Made by a program: the position numbers and the translations under genes. Source: Acrocarpospora catenulata (GTDB lineage Bacteria > Actinomycetota > Actinomycetes > Streptosporangiales > Streptosporangiaceae). From it: a stretch of DNA of 64,000 nt. The stretch is from the NCBI RefSeq assembly GCF_018476525.1, contig NZ_JAHCST010000023.1, forward strand, positions 60,152 through 124,151, read 5' to 3'. Positions 50,808 through 59,857 of this stretch are shown piece by piece; position 1 is the first letter of the stretch, and each line of letters starts with the position of its first letter. Below the pieces are notes generated by a model, which was not told the DNA's origin, did no database searches, and was given only the letters and a program-made list of their open reading frames with translations.

Positions 50808-52208
50808 CTACGTTGCGACGGGTTCGAACCGCGCGAAGAAATGGGTGAGGACGCGCGGAGCTTTCACGAGCTTGTAGGCGGGAGATTCGTGAGCCCCGTC
50901 GACCACGTCCCCCATCGCTTCGATGACGTGGTCGAGATGGGCCTTTCCGTAGACCCGTCGCGGCAACGCGAGCCGGGCGCAGGAAAAGTCCCTGCTCACC
51001 AGGCTGCCGCTGGTGGGATCGACGGTGGTGAGATGGAACACTCCGGCGGACATCCGCACGCCGCCGTGCAGGTAGAGGTCGGCGATCAACGTGATGCCCG
51101 GGTTGTCGTCCGGGTTGAGATGCGGGTAGAGCCTGGCCACGTCGACGTACACACCGGAGCCTCCGGCGGGAGTGCTGACCGGCACGCCGATCTCGCGCAT
51201 GCCGTCGTGCAGATATTCGATCTGTGCGACCCGGTGCCGGAGGTAGTCCTCATTCAGGGCCTCGCGCAGCCCGATCGACAGGGCCTGCAGGTCTCGGCCG
51301 GCGAGGCCGCCGTAGGAGGGGAAGCCCTCGAACAGCACCAGTCGTTGCCGGCACTCGTCCGCGAGTTGGTCATCCCGCACGGCGATGAAACCGCCGATGT
51401 TGACCAGGCCGTCCTTCTTGGCGCTCATCCAGCAGCCGTCGGCCAGCGCGAAGAAATCCCGGGCGACATCGGCGACCGGGCGCCCGCGCTGGCCGTCCTC
51501 ACGCTGGGTCACCAGCCAGGCGTTCTCGGCGAACCGCGACGCGTCGATGAAGACCGGGACGCCGAACCGGTCGGCGAGTTCACGGACGCCTCTCATGTTC
51601 TCGAGCGAGACGGGCGAGGAACAGGCGAGATTGTTGACGAGGGTCGCGACAACGGCCGACACCCGGCCGTGGTGATGCTCCAGAGCAGCCCGAAGTTTGT
51701 CGAGATCGAAGTTTCCCTTGAACGGGTGCGGCTCGTCGAAATCCCAGGCGATGTCGGCCAGCAGGTCCACGGGTAGCGCGTCCCGATACTCGACATGGGC
51801 CCGGGTCGTGTCGAAAAGCGTGTTGCTGAGGACGATGCCGCCCGGCCTGGCGATGCTCTGCATCACCAGGTGCTCTCCGGCACGCCCTTGGTGCACGGGC
51901 ACGATGTGGTCGTATCCGGTGATGTCCCGGACCGTCTGCTCGAAGTCGTCGTAGCTACGCGACCCCGCGTATGTCTCGTCACCGACCATCAGTGCGGCCC
52001 ACTGCGTATCGCTCATGGCTCCGGTGCCGCTGTCGGTCAGCAGGTCGATGTAGACGTCCTGGGACTTGAGGTAGAACGGGTTGTACCCGACATCCCGGAG
52101 AAGTTGCTCCCGCTCGGCCCTGGACGGGAGCCGGATGGATTCGACGACTTTCGTCCGGTACGGTTCCTGGACGGGTTTTTTCGGTATCTCCCCATGTCGA
52201 TCGATCAT
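50808..52208 (-). CDS. Tryptophanase (tryptophan indole-lyase)-like enzyme, copy 1
   Basis: PLP-dependent beta-eliminating lyase of 466 aa that would release indole, pyruvate and ammonia from tryptophan or a prenylated derivative. The PLP lysine is in MSAKKDGLVNIGGF near residue 264. The Asp of LFDTTRAH (E. coli D137 region) is the residue that separates tryptophanase from tyrosine phenol-lyase, which has Thr there. The start at 52208 follows AGAGAGG. It is related to the second tryptophanase (62100-63506) but clearly diverged, so they are not recent duplicates. It lies downstream of the O-methyltransferase, across a strong hairpin. Confidence 0.88.
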   Translation of the reverse strand: MIDRHGEIPKKPVQEPYRTKVVESIRLPSRAEREQLLRDVGYNPFYLKSQDVYIDLLTDSGTGAMSDTQWAALMVGDETYAGSRSYDDFEQTVRDITGYDHIVPVHQGRAGEHLVMQSIARPGGIVLSNTLFDTTRAHVEYRDALPVDLLADIAWDFDEPHPFKGNFDLDKLRAALEHHHGRVSAVVATLVNNLACSSPVSLENMRGVRELADRFGVPVFIDASRFAENAWLVTQREDGQRGRPVADVARDFFALADGCWMSAKKDGLVNIGGFIAVRDDQLADECRQRLVLFEGFPSYGGLAGRDLQALSIGLREALNEDYLRHRVAQIEYLHDGMREIGVPVSTPAGGSGVYVDVARLYPHLNPDDNPGITLIADLYLHGGVRMSAGVFHLTTVDPTSGSLVSRDFSCARLALPRRVYGKAHLDHVIEAMGDVVDGAHESPAYKLVKAPRVLTHFFARFEPVAT

Positions 52209-52268
52209 CAATTTGGCCTCTCTGTGCACTGGCGGGTTTTCCCTCTGGAAACGGGCAGGTATGGCATA

Positions 52269-52298
52269 GGGCCTGTGCCGATGGATCGGCACAGGCCC
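52269..52298 (-). terminator. Strong hairpin between the O-methyltransferase and tryptophanase genes
   Basis: Arms GGGCCTGTGCCGAT and ATCGGCACAGGCCC form a 14-bp perfect stem with a minimal loop. It lies 77 nt after the O-methyltransferase stop and 60 nt before the tryptophanase start. It may terminate the upstream unit or lower tryptophanase expression. Confidence 0.6.
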
Positions 52299-52375
52299 CG
52301 GTTCAGTAACACCAAGTGCTCTTTCCAGGCCTTGGCGTTCGCCCTCCCGTTCCGATATTCCGGACCCTCGGAGTC

Positions 52376-53407
52376 TTATGCGGGGACGGCTTCGATGATG
52401 GACGACTGACTTGCCGTCGGGATCACACGCGCCAGCCGGAAACCGGCCTTGCCGAGGAGGTCGCGGAATTCCTGTTCGGTGCGCTCACGCCCGTTCACGG
52501 CGACCATCATTTCCAGGTCAAGGATCTTCCCGGGCGAGAACTCGCCGCCCTCCGGGATGACGGAATCGACCAGCAGGAGCCGACCGTTCTCAGTTATCGC
52601 CCGGCGAATGTTCGTCAGGATCGTCCGCGCCGGCTCGTCCTGCCAGTCGTGCATGATGTGGCACAGGATGTAGCCATCGGCACTGGGAACGGTCTCGAAG
52701 AAACTACCCGAGGCCAGCTCGACGCGGTCGGTTATGCCGGCCTCCGCCAGGAAGGGCTTCGCCTGGTCGAGAACGTTGGGCGCATCGAAAAGGATGCCCG
52801 CCAGGCCGGGATTCGCCTGCAGGATCGACGTCAGTAGCGCGCCCTGGCCGCCGCCCACATCCACGAGGGTGCGGATCTGCGAGAAGTCGTAGGCCGCCGT
52901 GACCCCATGGTGCACTGGCCTCGCGAACTCGACCATGGTGTTGTTGAAGATTCTCCCCGCCTCCTCGTTCCTTTCCAGGAAGGGGAAGTAGTCCTCGCCG
53001 TGCGCGACACTCCATCCTGTCTCGCCGGTTTTCAGGGTGTGGACGATGTGGTTCCACGCGTCCCAGTGCCACTGTGCGGCGCTGTAGATGGCGGCATAGC
53101 GCAGGGAGTCGTCGGTATCCGACTTCAGCGTCGCGCCGAGCGGAGTCATCGCGAACTTTCCGTCCTCATCCTGCGCGAAAACGCCTACCGCGCTCAGCGC
53201 GCGGAGCAGGCGATAGAGAGCGTCCGACCGGGTTCCGGTCAGGGAGGCGAGGTCGGAGGCGGTACGCGACTGCTCGGCGAGGTGGTCGGCCAGATGTAAT
53301 TCAGCCGCCGCGCGAACCGCCTGCGCGATCCAGGGAGCCATGAATATTTGGATCATCTGGGCGTGTACGGGAAGCCCGGTAGCCGCCTCGTGCTGAGATG
53401 CAGACAT
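52376..53407 (-). CDS. SAM-dependent O-methyltransferase (class I, COMT-like)
   Basis: Methyltransferase of 343 aa of the plant caffeate OMT/DmpM-like family. A dimerisation domain covers residues 1-90 (LHLADHLAEQSRTASDLASL). The SAM-binding glycine motif is LVDVGGGQGALLTSILQANP near residue 185. The catalytic His is in CHIMHDWQDEPART near residue 250. The ATG at 53407 follows GGAGAAAA. In a prenylindole cluster it probably methylates a hydroxyl introduced by a flavin monooxygenase; the substrate is inferred. Confidence 0.88.
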   Translation of the reverse strand: MSASQHEAATGLPVHAQMIQIFMAPWIAQAVRAAAELHLADHLAEQSRTASDLASLTGTRSDALYRLLRALSAVGVFAQDEDGKFAMTPLGATLKSDTDDSLRYAAIYSAAQWHWDAWNHIVHTLKTGETGWSVAHGEDYFPFLERNEEAGRIFNNTMVEFARPVHHGVTAAYDFSQIRTLVDVGGGQGALLTSILQANPGLAGILFDAPNVLDQAKPFLAEAGITDRVELASGSFFETVPSADGYILCHIMHDWQDEPARTILTNIRRAITENGRLLLVDSVIPEGGEFSPGKILDLEMMVAVNGRERTEQEFRDLLGKAGFRLARVIPTASQSSIIEAVPA

Positions 53408-53509
53408 TTTTCTCCTTATCCGGTAATACGGGAGGCATGACGCCGGTGACTTGTTCCAGGTGTGAACCGAGCGACGAGTCACGGAACTCACCCGGGTCGG
53501 AGGTCGTGG

Positions 53510-54877
53510 TTATTCAGTGATGCCGGCCGTAGCCACCGGCCGCGCACCCGTCCCTCTACCGATCCGTCGGCGAAGGACACGACCCAAGATGGGCGGCGAG
53601 AAGAGAAACTGTGGCGGCGTCATCAGGTTCGCCACGCTGAGGAAGGCATTCCCGACCACTGAGTCGGTCTCGGCGGCGGCGTGCACCCAGTCGAGGTAGC
53701 CGTTGATGAACCTGATCCGTCCCGTACGTTGTCCGACCACCCCTGGGTAGGCCAGATCGCCGGTGACGGACATGTCCCATGCGGCGTCGATCACCTTACT
53801 CGCCGCTTTGAAGAACCGAGGGGCGAGCTTGTCGCGACCCTGCGCCAGGCAATGCCGCAGTTCCATCGCCTCAGCGGCCGCGACGGTCACTCCCTGGGCG
53901 TACACGGGATTGAACTGGCACAGGGCGTCGGCGAAGGCCAGATATCCGTCGGGCAGGGACCGCAGCCGCTCATAGCGCCTGCGCACACTGGCGGGGATCC
54001 GCATGCGTTTCGGCGGTCCCAGCGGTTCAAGCCGCCGGATGAGATGGTAGATGTCGGGCTTGGCCAGATCGGCCGCGAAGGCCGTGAACTCCTCGGGATC
54101 GGCGGACGGTGTGTCGTCGCCCATGCCGGTGAGGGTGACCAGCCAACGCTCACCCTCGGCCCAGACGGCGATGCCGCCGCGAGGGCAGGTCACCGTGGCA
54201 TTGACGATGACGGGTTCGGTGTCGTCGCCCGGCGGACGACGGTATTGGCGTGTGCTGTAGGCCAGCTTGGGTTCGACTCGTTCCTCCTGCGGCGGCTCGT
54301 AACCCAGGCTCCGCAGCCAGGTCTCGCCCCGGTTGCCACGGCCGGAAGCATCGACGACCAGGTCCGCGTCGAAGTCCTGCTCAGCGCCCCCGCGCAAGAC
54401 GCGGACCCCCCTGACCGACCTGTTGGACTCCTCCGCCAGCAGGCCGACCACTTCGGACGACGCATTGATCTGGACCCCTGTCCGGGCAGCCACCCGTTCA
54501 CGCAGGTAGCCCTCCAGCAGTGGCCGACTGAGCGCCAGAGCGCGCAGTTCGGACGGCGCCGCCCGCAACAGTCGCCCGCCGAAATACCATCGAGCGTCCT
54601 GCTGAATGTCCAGCGCGGTGGCGCCGCGGCCGACCAGGTCGTCGGTGAATCCTGGAAAGAGTTCCTCAACGATCTCGCAGCCCTTGGCCAGCAGGGCCTG
54701 TGCCTGATGTCCCTGCGGCACTCCACGCCGCGGGACCGTGGCAGCGGGCAGTTCGTCGCGATCGAAGACGGTGACCCTCGGGAACGCGTCACTCAGGACG
54801 CGAGCCGCCAGAAGCCCACCGATGCCTGCGCCGATCACCACCGCACTGTCGTTGGTTCCCACCGGTGTCTCCCTCAC
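53510..54877 (-). CDS. FAD-dependent monooxygenase, copy 1
   Basis: Single-component flavoprotein of 455 aa. The FAD-binding motif VVIGAGIGGLLAARVLSDAF opens the protein, and VPRRGVPQGHQAQALL follows at residue 48. The second nucleotide motif is ADLVVDASGRGNRGETWL near 172, and the ribityl motif is LPDGYLAFADALCQFNPVYA near 310. It resembles the indole-oxidising monooxygenases found with tryptophanase and prenyltransferase genes in actinomycetes. The GTG start at 54877 has AGGAG. Because the second monooxygenase in the window is truncated, this copy may be the only active one. Confidence 0.88.
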   Translation of the reverse strand: MRETPVGTNDSAVVIGAGIGGLLAARVLSDAFPRVTVFDRDELPAATVPRRGVPQGHQAQALLAKGCEIVEELFPGFTDDLVGRGATALDIQQDARWYFGGRLLRAAPSELRALALSRPLLEGYLRERVAARTGVQINASSEVVGLLAEESNRSVRGVRVLRGGAEQDFDADLVVDASGRGNRGETWLRSLGYEPPQEERVEPKLAYSTRQYRRPPGDDTEPVIVNATVTCPRGGIAVWAEGERWLVTLTGMGDDTPSADPEEFTAFAADLAKPDIYHLIRRLEPLGPPKRMRIPASVRRRYERLRSLPDGYLAFADALCQFNPVYAQGVTVAAAEAMELRHCLAQGRDKLAPRFFKAASKVIDAAWDMSVTGDLAYPGVVGQRTGRIRFINGYLDWVHAAAETDSVVGNAFLSVANLMTPPQFLFSPPILGRVLRRRIGRGTGARPVATAGITE

Positions 54878-54929
54878 TGTTCTCCTTGTCTTGTCGATGC
54901 GTCTTGCCGATGCGCTGGTGTTTTGGTTG

Positions 54930-56063
54930 TCATGAGTTGGACAGCTGTGGAATTCGGAGCAGGAAGCACGTGTCTTCCTGGTCCGGCACGCGGAACAACG
55001 GGAGCGTGAGCTTCCTGCGGTCGAGGGCGTAAAGGACCACCGGAAAGCGGTGGTCGACCTCCGCCGGACTCACCTCGGCCATGACTTCGGTGGCGAAGGC
55101 CTGGGTCTCGGATGCCGGTACGACCACGTCGCGCCGACGGACGGCGAGTTTGTCCGGCTGGGAACCCGTTCGTAGGAGCCAGTCCCGGTAGGTGGAGTCC
55201 ACCGCGGCGTCCCGCCCGGGCTGGAAGTTCAGCCCGGAGAGCACACGATCGTCTGCCGGGCGTTCCACGGTCACGTAGGAGACCATCTGGAGGTGGTAGT
55301 TGCATTGCGACCCGGCGCCGGGCAGGGCCAGACCGGTGATGTGGTCCGCCCCCCGGTTATTCGCGACGGCCAGGTGGTCGGAGAGCTGGTCCGCCAGGTT
55401 CGCGTAGGGCAGGGTATAGACGCGTACGTGTGAGGGGGCGGGGACGAGGCGGACGGTCGCCCGTACGATGAGCCCGCTTTGGCCGAGGCCGCCGAGGACC
55501 GCTCCGAACAGGTCCCTGTTGCGCCATCGGGAGCAGGTGAGGAGTTCGCCTTCGCCGGTGACGACCTGCACCTCGTAGGTGTTGTCGATCTGCAGCCCGT
55601 AGCGGAAGGTGCTGCCGCCGACGCCGCCCGTGGACAGCGTGCCGCCGACGCTGAGGCCGAGGTGGTCGGTGAGCACCGGAGGCGTGCGCCGGTGGGGCAG
55701 GGTGTGGTCAAGGACGGCGCTCCACAGGATTCCCGCACCGACGGTGACGCGGTCCTCCTCCAGCTCGTGGACGGCCGCGAGCCCGCTCAACTCCAGGGCG
55801 ATGCCCTCGGCGACCTGCGACTGTCCCTGATCGCGCGCGGCGACGGGAATCCCGTGCTCCCGGCAGAATCTCACCACTGTGATGACGTCCTCGACGTCCT
55901 GTGGCCGGACCACGGCAGCTGGTCGATTTCTGATGTCGGACGCGCTGTCCAGGGCTTCCGGAGTGGTGGTGAAAGTGCCGCGGAGCTGCGACGCGAGCCC
56001 GCGCAGCAAGTTGCCTCTCTCGGATGGTTGCGTGCCGGGCAGCGGCACATGAGCTGATGACAT
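54930..56063 (-). CDS. Cytokinin-dehydrogenase-like FAD oxidoreductase
   Basis: Flavoenzyme of 377 aa resembling cytokinin oxidase/dehydrogenases across the FAD domain. GLSVGGTLSTGGVGGSTFRY and NTYEVQVVTGEGELLTCS followed by VLGGLGQSGLIVRA match the plant enzymes closely. Their FAD-linking GHS is VAARDQGQSQ here, so His is replaced by Gln and the flavin is probably not linked there. Plant enzymes oxidise a dimethylallyl-type side chain on N6-adenine, so an isoprenoid-bearing nitrogen heterocycle such as prenylindole is an attractive but unproven substrate. It is the first gene of the leftward unit; AGAGGG precedes the ATG. Confidence 0.82.
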   Translation of the reverse strand: MSSAHVPLPGTQPSERGNLLRGLASQLRGTFTTTPEALDSASDIRNRPAAVVRPQDVEDVITVVRFCREHGIPVAARDQGQSQVAEGIALELSGLAAVHELEEDRVTVGAGILWSAVLDHTLPHRRTPPVLTDHLGLSVGGTLSTGGVGGSTFRYGLQIDNTYEVQVVTGEGELLTCSRWRNRDLFGAVLGGLGQSGLIVRATVRLVPAPSHVRVYTLPYANLADQLSDHLAVANNRGADHITGLALPGAGSQCNYHLQMVSYVTVERPADDRVLSGLNFQPGRDAAVDSTYRDWLLRTGSQPDKLAVRRRDVVVPASETQAFATEVMAEVSPAEVDHRFPVVLYALDRRKLTLPLFRVPDQEDTCFLLRIPQLSNS

Positions 56064-56205
56064 GTGAACCCTCTGGGGATGTTGGCGAGCGTGCGCCCGG
56101 CGCACACGATCACGGCGAGGAGCGCCGGCGGAGAGCGATCCAGGCGGAAACGGTCATGTCTCCCGGCTCGTCCACTACTCGATGCTCACAGGGCCGACTA
56201 CCCGG

Positions 56206-56281
56206 CAACCCGCGTGAACCGCGTAGTCGGCGGGCGGCTACTCACGTACCAGCTGCTCCGCAACCCACGTGAATCGCGTAG
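56206..56281. promoter_or_regulatory. Direct repeats in the divergent promoter of the biosynthetic cluster
   Basis: AACCCGCGTGAACCGCGTAG (56207-56226) recurs as AACCCACGTGAATCGCGTAG (56262-56281). The two 20-bp copies are 55 bp apart, about five helical turns, between the divergent flavoenzyme and LuxR-type regulator genes. Likely binding sites for one of the resident regulators. Confidence 0.5.
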
Positions 56282-56361
56282 GTCACCGCCTCCGCCGTCC
56301 CGTGCAACCCCCCATGGTGCGCGACAAGTCATCACTAAGTGGTGTCGCCACAATCAGGCGC

Positions 56362-59298
56362 ATGAGGCCGAATCACTGGAGAGTTACCGTTCCCTCCCGG
56401 CTGCGGCGATCGGGCGTCGTCTCCTCCCGCGGGGAACGGGGAGTTCATGGACTGGCCCTCGATCTCGGCTCTCCGTCATGGAGGCAGGCTGACGACAGCC
56501 GGCAACCTGGCGAACCCGGCCGTTTCGTCGGCCGTGACCACGAGCTCGGCCGCTTCCGGGAATGTGCCGAGCGGGTCCGCTCCGGGCTGACCGAGGTGGT
56601 GGTCGTCGAAGGTGAGGCCGGGATCGGCAAGACATCTCTGATCAATCGGCTGTTGCAGGATCTGGATGACTTCCTGGTATTGCGGGCCACCGGCGACCGG
56701 AGTGAAACCGATCTTCCGTTCGGTGTCGTCGACCAACTGACCAGGTACGTACCGGGTGATCAGCTGGAGGGGTTCACGCTCCTCGGCCGGGACGCGCTGA
56801 CTCCGTACCCCGGGAACCACATGTCGCCCTTCTCGGTGGGGGCACAGTTGACCCGCCTGCTGGACCAGCTTCAGTCCGGGAGCCCGATCGCTATCGTCGT
56901 CGATGACGTGAACTGGGCCGACGACTCCTCACAGCGGGCGCTGGCCTTCGTGATCCGGCGCTTGTGGGCTGACCGCGTGCTCCTGGTGTTCGCGCTGCGC
57001 CCCGAAGAGGTTTCCTCGGCCGTCGTGGACTGGCGGCGGCTGGTGGCCGGCATTTCCAACGGTCATCGCCTGGTTCTGGACACGCTGTCCCCGGAGGATG
57101 TCACCGAGTGGGCGGAGCGGGAGTTCGCCGGGCGTTCCCTCCCGCCCGGTACGGCGGAGGCCCTCCACCATGTCACACGAGGACATCCGCTCTACCTGCA
57201 GACGGTCCTGGCGGAGATGACCAACCCTCGCCTCGTCCCCGCTCCTGTGCCAGGGCCGCTGTCGGCGGCCCTCCGGCAGTTCGGGCACCTGCCGGTGCAT
57301 TCCCGGGCCCTTCTCGAAGCGCTGGCCGTGCTGGACACCTGGGTTCCGCTCCGGCTGGCCGGCCATGTGGCGGGCCTGGACGACGCGGAGGCAGCCGTCC
57401 AGCCCCTCATCGACGCGGGGTTCGTCCAGCGCCGTACCGAGGGACCGACGAGCAGTGTGTCGCTCCGGCACGACCTCCAGCGGGACGCGGTGGTGAGCAC
57501 GACCTCCCCGCAGCGTCTTCGCGAGCTGCACGCCGCGGCGGCTCCGCTGGTGAGCGGACCCGCCAGGTGGCGGCACCGGGTCGCCGCCGCCGGCGCGACG
57601 TCTCCCGGCCTGGCCGCGGAGTTGGAGGAGGCCGCGGCGAAGGCCCTCGAAACCGGCGATGTCGAACGAGCCGCCACCTACCTGCTCTGGGCCGCCGACC
57701 TCCTCAGCGACCGCGAGCGGCGCGAGCGGCTGCTGCTGACGGCCGCCGCCCATCTGATCTGGGTCGACAAGTTCTCGCGGGTGGAGCAGTTGATGGACGA
57801 GGTGCGCTCATGCGAGCCCACCACGCTCCGGGATCTGGTCATCGCGGCTTTCGCCACCTCTCAGCGGGATTCCGCGGTTTCGGACGTGCGACTGGCACAG
57901 GCGATGGAATCGGCCGAGGCCGCTCCGGACATGGAGTGGGCCGCCGCCATGGCAGGTATCCGGCTGGGGACGTATTTCATCATCAATGGGCAGGGCGAGG
58001 AGGGCGCACGATTCTCGCGACGAGTGCTGCGGATGAATTCACTAGGCCTGCATTTGGCGCGCCGCGCCAAGATCAACCTCATCTACAGTGCCGGCTTCCA
58101 CGGAGCGCGGGCGGCCCTGCGGCAGTTGGATGAGTCCTACGGCCCGACGCCGTCCGAGTCGGAGGACTTCAAGGCGGACCACCTCATGTGGCGCGGCATC
58201 TACCGTTCCCTGGCCGGCGAGTTGCGGTCCGGCGCCGAGGACATCCAGAGCGGCCTGGACCTCGGAAAGGTGATCGGCCAGTCCATGCTCGACGAGTTCG
58301 GGCAAATCCACCTGAGCCTTATCCGGTATCTCTCCGGCGCCTGGGACGACGCGGTGATCAGCGCCCGGAAGTCCATCCTGGTCCAGTCCACCGAAGGCAG
58401 ACCCTGGCTCTACGCGCATTCGTACGGACTGCTCGCGTCTGTTCACGCGGGACGCGGTGACTTCGTCTCAGCCGAGAGGTGCGCCCGGACGGCTGATGAC
58501 TCCCTGCTCGGCGTGAGCTGCCTGGCCTGGGTGGTCATGGCGAAGGCCGCCATCTGCCAGGCCAAGGGTGACCATCGGGCGACGCTGGACGCGATGGGTC
58601 CGCTGACGGACCTGCCGGAGACCGCCGGGCAGCTGCTGTTCGAGTTGTGGTGGGCGCCGATGCACGCGGAGGCGCTCATCGAGTGCGACCGGAAAGCCGA
58701 AGCGGAGAAAGCCCTGGAGCGCCTCAAGACGCTCGCCGCGGACACCCCCTATCTCCGCCTCGCCCAGTCCTGGTTATGCGGCAGATTCGCGGAGCGGAAC
58801 GGCGACCACAGAACCGCTCGAAACATGTACGAGCGCGCCGTGCGATCTCCCGCACACATCGACGAGAACCCGATCCATCGCGCGTTCGCAGAACAGGCCT
58901 ACGGCGCGGCTCTGCTCGCCGAGGATCATGCGGAGGACGGTTACGCCTGGCTGGTCGCCGCTCGCGACCGATTCGTGAGTGTCACGGCATTCGCATTCGC
59001 ACAGCGGTGCGAGGAGCGACTCGCGGGCGCACAATATCCTGAGCCGTCCACGGCCGACAAACTGGCGGGAATGACAGAACGCGAACGCCATGTCGCCCAT
59101 CTCGTGGGCAACGGGCTGACCAACAAAGAGGTCGCGGGCGAACTGTTCATCAGCACACATACGGTCGACTATCATCTGCGGAACATCTACGCGAAATTGG
59201 GTATCAGTAACCGTCACAGCCTGCGGGACCACGTCCGGGGTGTTTCGGCGCGCCGGACCGGCATGTACCCCAGGGCTGATGCGTTTCTCAATCGGTGA
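56362..59298 (+). CDS. LuxR-family transcriptional regulator with AAA-type ATPase (LAL)
   Basis: Large regulator of 978 aa. The N-terminal ATPase has RFVGRDHELGRFRECAERVR, Walker A VVEGEAGIGKTSLINRLL near residue 76 and Walker B AIVVDDVNWADDSSQRALAF near 170. A TPR-like middle follows. The C-terminal LuxR helix-turn-helix is MTERERHVAHLVGNGLTNKE then VAGELFISTHTVDYHLRNIY (residues about 905-955). Pathway-specific LAL activators often sit in natural-product clusters. The start is uncertain: the frame is open further upstream (56269), and no clear ribosome-binding site precedes ATG 56362. Confidence 0.88.
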   Translation: MRPNHWRVTVPSRLRRSGVVSSRGERGVHGLALDLGSPSWRQADDSRQPGEPGRFVGRDHELGRFRECAERVRSGLTEVVVVEGEAGIGKTSLINRLLQDLDDFLVLRATGDRSETDLPFGVVDQLTRYVPGDQLEGFTLLGRDALTPYPGNHMSPFSVGAQLTRLLDQLQSGSPIAIVVDDVNWADDSSQRALAFVIRRLWADRVLLVFALRPEEVSSAVVDWRRLVAGISNGHRLVLDTLSPEDVTEWAEREFAGRSLPPGTAEALHHVTRGHPLYLQTVLAEMTNPRLVPAPVPGPLSAALRQFGHLPVHSRALLEALAVLDTWVPLRLAGHVAGLDDAEAAVQPLIDAGFVQRRTEGPTSSVSLRHDLQRDAVVSTTSPQRLRELHAAAAPLVSGPARWRHRVAAAGATSPGLAAELEEAAAKALETGDVERAATYLLWAADLLSDRERRERLLLTAAAHLIWVDKFSRVEQLMDEVRSCEPTTLRDLVIAAFATSQRDSAVSDVRLAQAMESAEAAPDMEWAAAMAGIRLGTYFIINGQGEEGARFSRRVLRMNSLGLHLARRAKINLIYSAGFHGARAALRQLDESYGPTPSESEDFKADHLMWRGIYRSLAGELRSGAEDIQSGLDLGKVIGQSMLDEFGQIHLSLIRYLSGAWDDAVISARKSILVQSTEGRPWLYAHSYGLLASVHAGRGDFVSAERCARTADDSLLGVSCLAWVVMAKAAICQAKGDHRATLDAMGPLTDLPETAGQLLFELWWAPMHAEALIECDRKAEAEKALERLKTLAADTPYLRLAQSWLCGRFAERNGDHRTARNMYERAVRSPAHIDENPIHRAFAEQAYGAALLAEDHAEDGYAWLVAARDRFVSVTAFAFAQRCEERLAGAQYPEPSTADKLAGMTERERHVAHLVGNGLTNKEVAGELFISTHTVDYHLRNIYAKLGISNRHSLRDHVRGVSARRTGMYPRADAFLNR

Positions 59299-59857
59299 GA
59301 CCGGAAATCCCGTGCCGTAGACCAGGTCAATGATCTTCCATGCTGGGTGGGAGCTCACCCCCGGCCCTTCTCGCAGAGCCAGGCAACAATCCCCGTGACC
59401 TGGCTCTTGTCATCTTTCCCGCGGTCTCTGAACGAGATCCGGATCGCGCCGCCGCTACCTCTCTCGAAGCGCTGCCGGGAGGCCGGACCGGAGGGGTGGA
59501 AACAAGCTGCCAAGCAGCTTGCTGCTAACCGGTGGGCTCTCCCGATATCGCGGTCAGACCAGCAGAATTGCCATGTAAGGCCTCCTCTGGCAAGGCGATT
59601 CTGACTGCGGGATGAGATTAACGTGACCTCCGATCTCTAACCTTTCGCCAATCTCGACGGTGCGACATGACCGTTGGATCGGGCCGTTCCTCTGCATTTC
59701 ATCATCCCGCCCGGCGGCTATTTCGGCATGGCTTGGCGGGCCCCACAACAAATGTGCGGATCCTCGACAGAAGTCCGATCCGGCAAGAGCAGCAGAAATC
59801 GTACCCACAGCGCCGGCGCGGCGCGCGGCCACACTCACGGAGGGGACGCAATTTACC
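59299..59857. other. Intergenic region upstream of the prenyltransferase operon
   Basis: No gene recognised; several short open frames lack start signals or family resemblance. It contains a terminator-like hairpin for the LuxR-type gene (59375-59407), a second perfect hairpin AAGCTGC and GCAGCTT with a CAA loop (59504-59520), and a GGAGGGG ribosome-binding site (59839-59845) for the prenyltransferase. The length suggests a regulated promoter with a long 5' leader. Confidence 0.5.
59375..59407 (+). terminator. Probable terminator of the LuxR-type regulator gene
   Basis: AGAGCCAGG and CCTGGCTCT pair over 9 bp with a 15-nt loop, followed by a T-containing stretch, 77 nt after the stop. Confidence 0.5.

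Noticed and set aside
50808..50850. TTCGA-type tRNA T-loop motif (GGTTCGAACC)
   Set aside because: It lies within the tryptophanase coding sequence and no acceptor or anticodon stems can be drawn.
59347..59604. 85-codon frame upstream of the prenyltransferase
   Set aside because: No ribosome-binding site, composition unlike neighbouring genes, and it crosses two hairpins.
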